A DNA stretch of 64,000 bases from Physella acuta. Its lineage: Eukaryota; Mollusca; Gastropoda; Physidae. The stretch is from assembly GCF_028476545.1 (NCBI RefSeq), contig NW_026731680.1:780501-844500 (forward strand). Reading direction: 5' to 3'. Numbering within the stretch: position 1 is the first letter of the stretch; every line of letters begins with the position of its first letter. Positions 33,737-64,000 of the stretch are shown here, piece after piece. The position numbers and the translations under genes were made by a program. The notes under the pieces are model-generated. The model was given only the letters and a program-made list of their open reading frames with translations, did not search any database and was not told the DNA's origin.

Positions 33737-33826
33737 CAATCTTTACATATCAGACAAGGACCAGAACTCTCTTTGTTGTGAACAATTTTTTTATTCGATC
33801 AAGAGAAGTAACCCAACTGTGTAATA

Positions 33827-57047
<23,221 letters not shown>

Positions 57048-57359
57048 TCATTTTAAACATTGCTAGTTTGAAGTAACACACAGGGTTAAAGATGACAGAT
57101 TTACTAGTTAAGTGCATTACAACAAGAACATCTGTAAGGATAAGTGGCAGTATAGTGATATAAATGGTAGGCTACAGCTAATGTCTGGAGGTGAAAGGGG
57201 GGGGGGGGGTGTTTGAGATGATTTTATTTTAAAAATGTATTTATGTATATAGGGAAATAGTTTTGTAAAAGCTATTGCACTGATAAGGACCACACATTTT
57301 AAGGATTTCACTCACATTTTATTATGTTTGAACAAAATCTCTATTTTTAATTCTTTGCA

Positions 57360-57365
57360 AATAAA
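57360..57365 (+). promoter_or_regulatory. Polyadenylation signal candidate, gene B
   Basis: The first AATAAA after the stop at 57047. Other AATAAA motifs follow (for example near 58045), so the true 3' end is uncertain. Confidence 0.45.
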
Positions 57366-59654
57366 AACATTTATATTTTATATTTTAAATAGGCAATATT
57401 TTCCAGTTTTAAAGGTAGTACCCACATTTTTAGTTTATATTTGAAAAAGGTTGTACAGTTTCTCATGATATATAAACACATTTTAAAAATCTGCATGTGT
57501 CATGATTTAAAAGATGTATCCGAGTTTTTTGTACCATTACTGCTCAAAATTGAGAAACATTTTTTTGGAATACATTTTAAAAAAGCATATAAAGAGGAAA
57601 TATTGTTCATTAATTTGCAAGTATGACAAATTTAAAAATCTAATGTTGTTTTATCACAAATGGCATATTTTTTCCTACTTTGTATAATGTAATTATGACT
57701 TGTATTTCATATAATAATTTCATATTTGAGTTTAATTATAACAAGTGTTTTTGCTTAATGTAATTATAACTCATGGTATACACAAGTGTGATTTTCAGAG
57801 TGCTTTGTTGACAAACATTGAAATTTATGTTTTCAATGTGCTATTTATTGTAAATAGCCGTCTTTTGTTGAGCAAAACTTTTTAACAAAATCAAAAATAT
57901 AATCTCTGTATGTATATATTACTATTTTTGCAAAACGTAACATTCCATTTTGTTTTAAAGCAATCAAACTTAAGTGTTTTTAAAAACTTAAACTTTGCTA
58001 AAAATCAAGCAATTCAGTATTCTTGATTGGAATGAATCTAAAAAATAAAAGCTAAATGTTAGTTTTATTATTGCATTTAAATATCAGTAAAAATGTAAAG
58101 TTAGTAGGCCTATGGTATTTTTATAAATGTATAATGGATAAGATTTTAACTAGTTTTAAAATCTTTATATGGGAATGAGTGTATGTTTGCTTATGTGATA
58201 ATTTCCCATAGAGTTCATATGTCCGATATTGCAAGATACATTAAAAATGATCAAGAAAGTGGGAAGTAATTGATAATCTTGTTCACCAGCTGTCTTTCTT
58301 TAGCCAGATTTATCATAGATGCTTTTCAGCGAATTTTTAATTTCGCCAATATTAATGTGAAAATTAGCCAGTTGCTATGTAGGCTACACATGTGGTTTAA
58401 TAAAATTGTGTTTCAAATTGTAAATGAAACAACCAAATATATAAGAGTGTTTATTCATATATTTTGTTTTAATCATGTGTATATCGACTATTGTTGGTAC
58501 TTGATTGATTATATACAACAGTGCCTTTAAACTCTAGAAATACAAGTTTATTAAAAATATATCTTTAGATTGAAAAAACTATACACCAATGAAATTGTGC
58601 AAAAACTGTCATATTTTAAATAATATGAAAATTGTTTCTTTAAAGTATTTTTAAAACAAAAATGTAAATTTAAGTTTTGATTTTGTTAATGTTAGAAAGT
58701 AATACAAAGAGGCTACTTAAACCACACAAATAATCTATGCATATTTACATGTATACTTATCAACATTGGCTGTGATAAATATAATCTATTAGGATGAAAG
58801 AGAAATGCAATTTGGTGAAAGAAACCAGAGATTAAGAGAATGAATTAAAAAGTTAAGTATAAAAGGAATGGGTATAATATAATATTTGAGTGAAAAAAAA
58901 ATATGTGTAAAACTTACTGCAAGTAAACCATTGGCAGAATGTGTATGGTAATTTGAGTGTAAGATATGTATTCAAATTCGTTACCAACTGTATTAAGATA
59001 AACTATGTGCTTTATGATTTGTTGTGAAATAAAAACAATGTATTCTTCAGATAAGTTATATTTTATTTTTTTATTTTATCCTGAAGAGGGTCAAGATGAC
59101 ATAGAATGGCATCTAACACTCGCTGACAGGTTTCCTAAGAGTGACACAAATGTTATTGTTGACATGGACAAAACACAACTTGTTTTTACCATTCTATCAT
59201 TACCTATACTTACAAAAAAATTACTAAAAAAAAATTTCAATTCCTTAGTTTTTATTTGATAAGAACCACAAAAGCTGGGAATCTGAGGAATTTTTTTTTC
59301 TACTTGGAGACTACATCATGACCTAGTTAAGGCTACTGTGTTTACATTTAAATTACATTACCCACCTGTGGCAATGAGTTAATAAATCTTAAATGGGATG
59401 CATTCAGGGCAGAAACTGGGCCATCATGGTTGAGAAAGTAAAGCTCATAGTTTTTAAACTGAAAAATCCTAAGTAAGAACCCCCCCCCCCTACCCCCCAG
59501 CCCCCACCCCCCATTGTTGAAAAATTGTTTAAGTATGCTACATCCATATGTTAATGCAAAGAAAACCAAGAGAGACAACTTATCTTTAAAATACTCAAAA
59601 ACAATTTATGCTTAAAAAATAAAAATGAAACAATTTGCAATCCTTCTATCAATA

Positions 59655-59751
<97 letters not shown>

Positions 59752-60230
59752 ATTAAAATAATGCTGTTGGGATTTATAGATGTTAGTACGAAATATATTT
59801 TGTAAGTCACATAAAGGGATGGAACCAAGCAAGGTTTATTTAGACGAAAACAAATGAATTGTTTCCCTTCGAATGATCCTGGTCAAAATTGTTAGATTAG
59901 TTTGTTAGTTTTTCATTACAATTTATAAAATAAAAATTATTTTCAAAACTTTTAAATACCTTTAAAATTTTAGTATTAAAATACTCTTTAAAGAGGAAAA
60001 GTGCGACGTCATATCATCAAACTAGACGTTTTGAAGACATCGTAGTCGTCATGTATTGACATGTACGGATCCCACCCCCCCCTCCCCATACACACAATTT
60101 TAAAAATGATAAAACAAAAACATCGCTTAACTTTTTCCCATTATATTAGTACGTAGACCTAAATTCTAGATCTGATTTGTCCCCGTTTCCTAGGCAGAAC
60201 CCATTTTAATGATTTATTTGTCTTTATTAT
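57366..60230. other. AT-rich spacer between gene B and the thiolase gene
   Basis: Long AT-rich sequence that could include extended 3' UTR of gene B. It contains a diverged SINE family B head at about 59410-59485 ('aaagtaaagctcatagtttt' versus the copy at 47025), a poly-C run and an (AT)n tract at 59656-59748. No coding exon is recognised. Confidence 0.6.
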
Positions 60231-60244
60231 TCCTTATGGAAGCT

Positions 60245-60446
60245 GCCATTTTCGAAGTCACGTGAACAGAGGTTACGCCAGTTAAAAAAAATTAAGTCGG
60301 CCAAAATACAACGTCAACCTTTGCATGTCGTAGAACTTAGTGACACAGGTTCATAGTACAGTTGATAACGATAACTTTCTTGTGTACTTTGAACCTCTGC
60401 AGATATTATTTCAATACAGCAGTCTTTGACTCAAATATTTGCAACA
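60245..60446 (+). promoter_or_regulatory. Probable TATA-less promoter region of the thiolase gene
   Basis: Upstream of the start codon lie a YY1-like GCCATTTT (60245-60252), an E-box TCACGTGA (60258-60265) and HNF4/nuclear-receptor-like ACTTTGAACCT (about 60385-60400). No TATA box is present. Such elements are common at nuclear genes for mitochondrial proteins, but their use here is inferred. Confidence 0.4.
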
Positions 60447-63400
60447 ATGGCTGTGGCTAAAGGTAGATTCTATTTCTAGATCTAGTTTTAATAGGCCCTA
60501 TTCAATTTTTTTTTGCCGTAAATTTAGTAAATAGTTAAATAAATAAATAGAATAGATCTAGAATCTAGATCTAGATCTAGATCTATTATTATAGGCCTAA
60601 TTAATAATTATTAGTTAGGCTTACTGTCAAATTAATTAATATCAAAAATATTTTACTATAGAGATCTAGTATTTAGAAATTAGACTATCCTAGTTATATA
60701 GTTAGTCTACTATTATTATATTATACATTATTCACGGCAGCCTTGTACTTGCATGCTCTGTCAACTGTAAAAACCAACACAATGATAATTGATATTAATA
60801 TTATAAGTATTACTTATAAATTACTTTTTTCAGGACTGATGATCTATATTAGACTATATTTTATAGGGTAAATGAAGTAGAGTTTAACAGTTTCTTGATT
60901 TCGGCAGATGAAGGAATGGTGTGGTCAGCACTATATCCTGCCACCTTTATTTTCCCTATCTTGAGTCAGGTACCCTTTAAAGCTGGGTAGATTGAAGGAC
61001 ATTAGACGTTAGTAGAAATTTTAAACTTGTGACTTTTGGGTTACGAGTCGAGCACTCTACCGCCCACCCACACCATCACACCACAGTGATAATACCCTAG
61101 CCTAATAAATCTTAAACAAATCTCAAACAAATGGCATGTACAAATTTTGTCAATATAAATTCTTGCTATTTGGACCTATTCAGAAATATGTATCTTTACA
61201 ATTAATTTAATCAGCTTCCTGTTTACTTATTATTTAAATAACAAACTAATTAATTAGCCTTCTAATTCTATTCAACAGCTGTGACAGGTGTTTACATTGT
61301 GGCTGCCAAACGAACTGCCTTCGGTACTTTTGGTGGCAAGCTAAAGAATATATCAGCCACAGACCTAGGTGTCTATGCAACTCAAGGGGCCTTACAGTCG
61401 GGGAAAGTCAACCCCCAGGACATCAATTCTGTTGTGTTTGGCAATGTCATTGCGGTAGTGTAGTAATTTTTTTATTTCACGCTTGTAAATTATCATATTT
61501 TCCAAGTATTTGGCTTATAGTATGATGTCACTTCTTACAAAATATTTCAGGGTATAATTTGCAATTTTACAAAATATATTGTTAACAAGGGGGAGACAAT
61601 AATCAAGGGAAAATATTTAGCACTTTTTTCTATTATTTTTACGTACCAATATTATATTTTTAACGTTTAACATTATAATTGTAACAACTTACTCATGAAA
61701 CAGGGATTTAAAACAAAAAATCTGTTATTATTACTATAATTCATTTAGATGTTAAAACCAATATTTTTTGTAGACTCTAAATATATGTAATTTAAGCAAT
61801 AATGCCAATAGTTAGAAAGCAACTGCCCTGTTACTAGGTCTAAAATGCTTACACTAAATAATATATAATAAATATTTTATTTCTTTTAAATGTCTAAAAA
61901 AATTAAACAAAAAAAAATCTTTAAAAATTAAAAATTATGTTATCTTATCTTTCATGTTTTAATTTAGTCTGCAATAGATGGTATTTATGGACCACGTCAT
62001 ATCAGCCTTAAGAGTGGCATCCCAGAGGCTGTTCCAAGTCTCGCAGTCAACAGGTTATGTGGCTCAGGGTTCCAAGCTGTTGTAAATGGTGCTCAGGTAT
62101 TTGAAAAGTTATTTTATATTTTGTAACTTTGTATTAAATTCAGATAACTAATTTTGGTATAGTGTTTTCTTTGTTTGATGGTTTAATTAGAGTTTTGTTG
62201 AGGGTTGCACACAGAAATGTCAAATCAGTATAAATGTTAATTTGAAGGAGATTGAGCAAAATGGAACTAGTTTTTTTTTCAGTTTTGGAATGTTTGTAAT
62301 AAATCATTCTTACCAGATGTGGCATGATAACCATGTTCAGATGTTTTAGAAAATCATATGAGATTTTGGACGGCCTGTTTGAATGATAGAGCATATGACT
62401 GGTAACCAAAAAGTCTTGAGTTCAAATCTGGCTTTAAGTCTGTCGAATGTCCCTTGGTCCGCCCAGCTTAGGCGGGTACCTGACTAACATAATGGAAAGT
62501 TAAGTCTGCTGGTCATAGTGCTGACCACGCTACCCCTTCAGAGTCATAGAAACAAGGGAACTTTACTTCACTTACCCCAGGACGGAAACTTCACTTGTTT
62601 TACTTATAATGTTATATGATTGATGTTGTTTTAGTAGGTGGCATGTTATTGTATTAATATTACTGACACGATGCTGTTAAAACCTATGACTTTTTTAATC
62701 TTCAGGAAATAATGTTAGGGGACAGCCAGGTGGTCTTGGTGGGTGGAATGGAGAACATGACACAGGTTCCTTATGCTGTCAGGAACATCAGATTTGGAAC
62801 TAGACTTGGGGAAGAGCTCAAGGTAAAAGTTTATTTCTCTAGAAAATATTCAACTTTTTTCTTTTTTTTTTAAAATACTAAATGTCCCTTTATCTTAAAA
62901 ATAAAAAAAAAAATCGTCTACTTTACTATTATTAACTGTCATGTTAAAATTTATTTTTTAGGTTATCTAGTATCATTTTTTTTTTGTTTTTACTTTTAAT
63001 GATTAATAAAAAAAAATATGTTTTTAGTTGCAAGACATGCTATGGGAAGGATTAACAGATACATATGTGAAGCTGCCCATGGGCATGACAGCCGAGAACC
63101 TGGCAGAAAAATACAACCTTTCTAGGGAAGACTGTGACAAATATGCTGTTCAGTCCCAGACTAGGTGGAAGAAAGGTATATGAATGTTTTTACCTCTTAG
63201 AAAATAAGTGTCACATATATATATACTTGTTACTTCCCTTTAATGTTAAATTAAGATAAATATTGTTGTGTTATGGGATACTTTAACTGCTATTGTTAAC
63301 TAAACTTGTATATTTTTTCTCTGTAGCAAATGAAAGTGGAGTGTTTAAAGATGAAATTGTGCCTATTACACTCAAAGGGAAAAAAGGTAATTTGTTTTCT

Positions 63401-63827
63401 ACCAGATATTTGTATTGTACTAGTCATATTTTTAAGTTTGTAAATTTTATTTCATTTTGAAAATAATAATAGATATATAGACTTTATATCTTATAATATA
63501 TCTTAAAAAACTAATTTGAAATTTTATGAAGATTGTTTTATAAGCATCCAAGTTACAGCCATATAGGCTCCTACATTATAAGCCTCTAAGTAACAACCAT
63601 ATAGGCTCCTACATTATAAGTCTTTAAGTAAAAACTATAAAGGCTCCTACATAACATTTCTTTTATAAACATTCAAGTTACAACCATACACTGATGACTT
63701 TAAAACAATTTCAGGTGATGAGGTGTTTGAAGTTGATGAGCACCCCAGGTTAGCGACCCTTGAGGCTATTGCCAAACTTCCTCCAGTTTTCAAGAAGAAT
63801 GGTGTTGTAAACGCTGGAAATGCTTCT
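60447..63827 (+). CDS. ACAA2: 3-ketoacyl-CoA thiolase, mitochondrial type (acetyl-CoA acyltransferase 2), exons 1-7, 3' end beyond window
   Basis: Catalyses the last step of fatty-acid beta-oxidation, thiolytic cleavage of 3-ketoacyl-CoA to acetyl-CoA and a shortened acyl-CoA, in the mitochondrial matrix. Exons: 60447-60462, 61279-61454, 61968-62096, 62706-62822, 63028-63175, 63327-63386 and 63715-63827, all phase-consistent and followed by donor GTAAGT. They encode residues 1-253 of an expected ~395-400. The N-terminus [20 protein letters not shown] resembles vertebrate ACAA2 (VFVVAAKRTPFG). The nucleophilic cysteine is in NRLCGSGFQ (Cys about 95). Further matches: [58 protein letters not shown]. 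The C-terminal catalytic His and second Cys lie outside the window. As in vertebrate ACAA2, no cleavable presequence is obvious. The start ATG is the first in good context (CAACAATGG). Introns 1 and 3 hold SINEs. Confidence 0.95.
60870..61080 (-). mobile_element. SINE family A in thiolase intron 1
   Basis: AATGAAGTAGAGTTTAACAG, 'gaaggaatggtgtggtcagc', GAGTCAGGTACCCTTTAAAG and a diverged tRNA-like head (GAGCACTCTACC) match the reverse of the 49071 copy. Confidence 0.82.
62370..62600 (+). mobile_element. SINE family A in thiolase intron 3
   Basis: Head GGACGGCCTGTTTGAATGAT, B box GAGTTCAAATCTGG, body GGGTACCTGAC and TGGTCATAGTGCTGACCACG, and the end 'acttcacttaccccaggacg'. Confidence 0.82.
63535..63695. 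repeat. ~46-bp tandem repeat in thiolase intron 6
   Basis: Three to four diverged units of 'aagttacagccatataggct' plus 'cctacattataag'. It ends about 20 bases before the exon 7 acceptor but shares no sequence with the exon. Confidence 0.7.
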
Positions 63828-64000
63828 GTAAGTATTCATTACATTTTTATATACAGAACTATTGGAAAAAATGCTTTACTTGTTAATGGTATGCAGATAT
63901 TGCCATTTTTAAAAATACAGAATTAATTTTTAAACTTTTTTTGTAAAAAGCAAACCTACTTTATAAAAACATTTTAAAATTATTAATATTGAATCTTTTA

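Noticed and set aside
59005-59259. 84-codon ORF (PEEGQDDIEWHLTLADRFP...)
   Set aside because: The middle looks protein-like, but the flanks are AT-rich filler and no family is recognised. It could be a remnant; not enough to annotate.

Overview
This is eukaryotic DNA, most likely from a mollusc and probably a heterobranch gastropod; that placement is inference. The genes are split into many small exons with GT-AG introns. The intergenic DNA and introns are full of poly-C/poly-G runs, (AT)n tracts, minisatellites, tRNA-derived SINEs and small hAT-type elements. No prokaryotic gene organisation is present. About 5% of the window is coding, and all recognised host genes lie on the + strand.

Layout. 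(1) 266-8778: the last seven coding exons of a secreted or surface M12-type metalloprotease (gene A); its catalytic exons lie upstream of the window. (2) 8779-22600: intergenic DNA with a Ginger-like DNA transposon, a hAT element, LINE tails, SINEs and large minisatellites. (3) 22682-57047: a complete paralogue (gene B). It has a probable TATA promoter and non-coding first exon at 22.7 kb, then 17 coding exons from 33827 to 57047 that encode about 826 residues. These comprise a signal peptide, a prodomain with two furin-type sites, a catalytic domain with HELGHGLGAKH and a Met-turn, an ADAMTS-type cysteine-rich block, four PLAC/ShK-like six-cysteine modules and a hydrophobic C-terminal tail. 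Genes A and B are a head-to-tail tandem duplication: the shared exons keep the same phases and several keep identical lengths (136, 120, 52 and 150 nt). (4) 57048-60440: AT-rich spacer. (5) 60447-63827 and beyond: the first seven coding exons of a mitochondrial-type 3-ketoacyl-CoA thiolase (ACAA2 family), cut by the window end.

The most unusual signal is that the minisatellites in the two protease genes are not placed at random. At exon after exon the tandem array starts at the splice site itself and the repeat unit contains the splice donor, often with the end of the exon. The clearest cases follow A exons 12, 14 and 16 and B exons 14, 15 and 16. Other arrays abut acceptors (B exons 6, 11, 14 and 15). 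In A exon 12 the last ~53 coding bases plus donor are present 34 times. In B exon 16 there is a young 75-bp, in-frame, stop-free duplication of the exon end plus donor, which looks like the first step of the same process.

The genes do not form a pathway together: the two proteases are paralogues and the thiolase is an unrelated neighbour of fatty-acid oxidation. Exon boundaries come from reading frame, phase and splice consensus by eye. No alignment or expression data were available.
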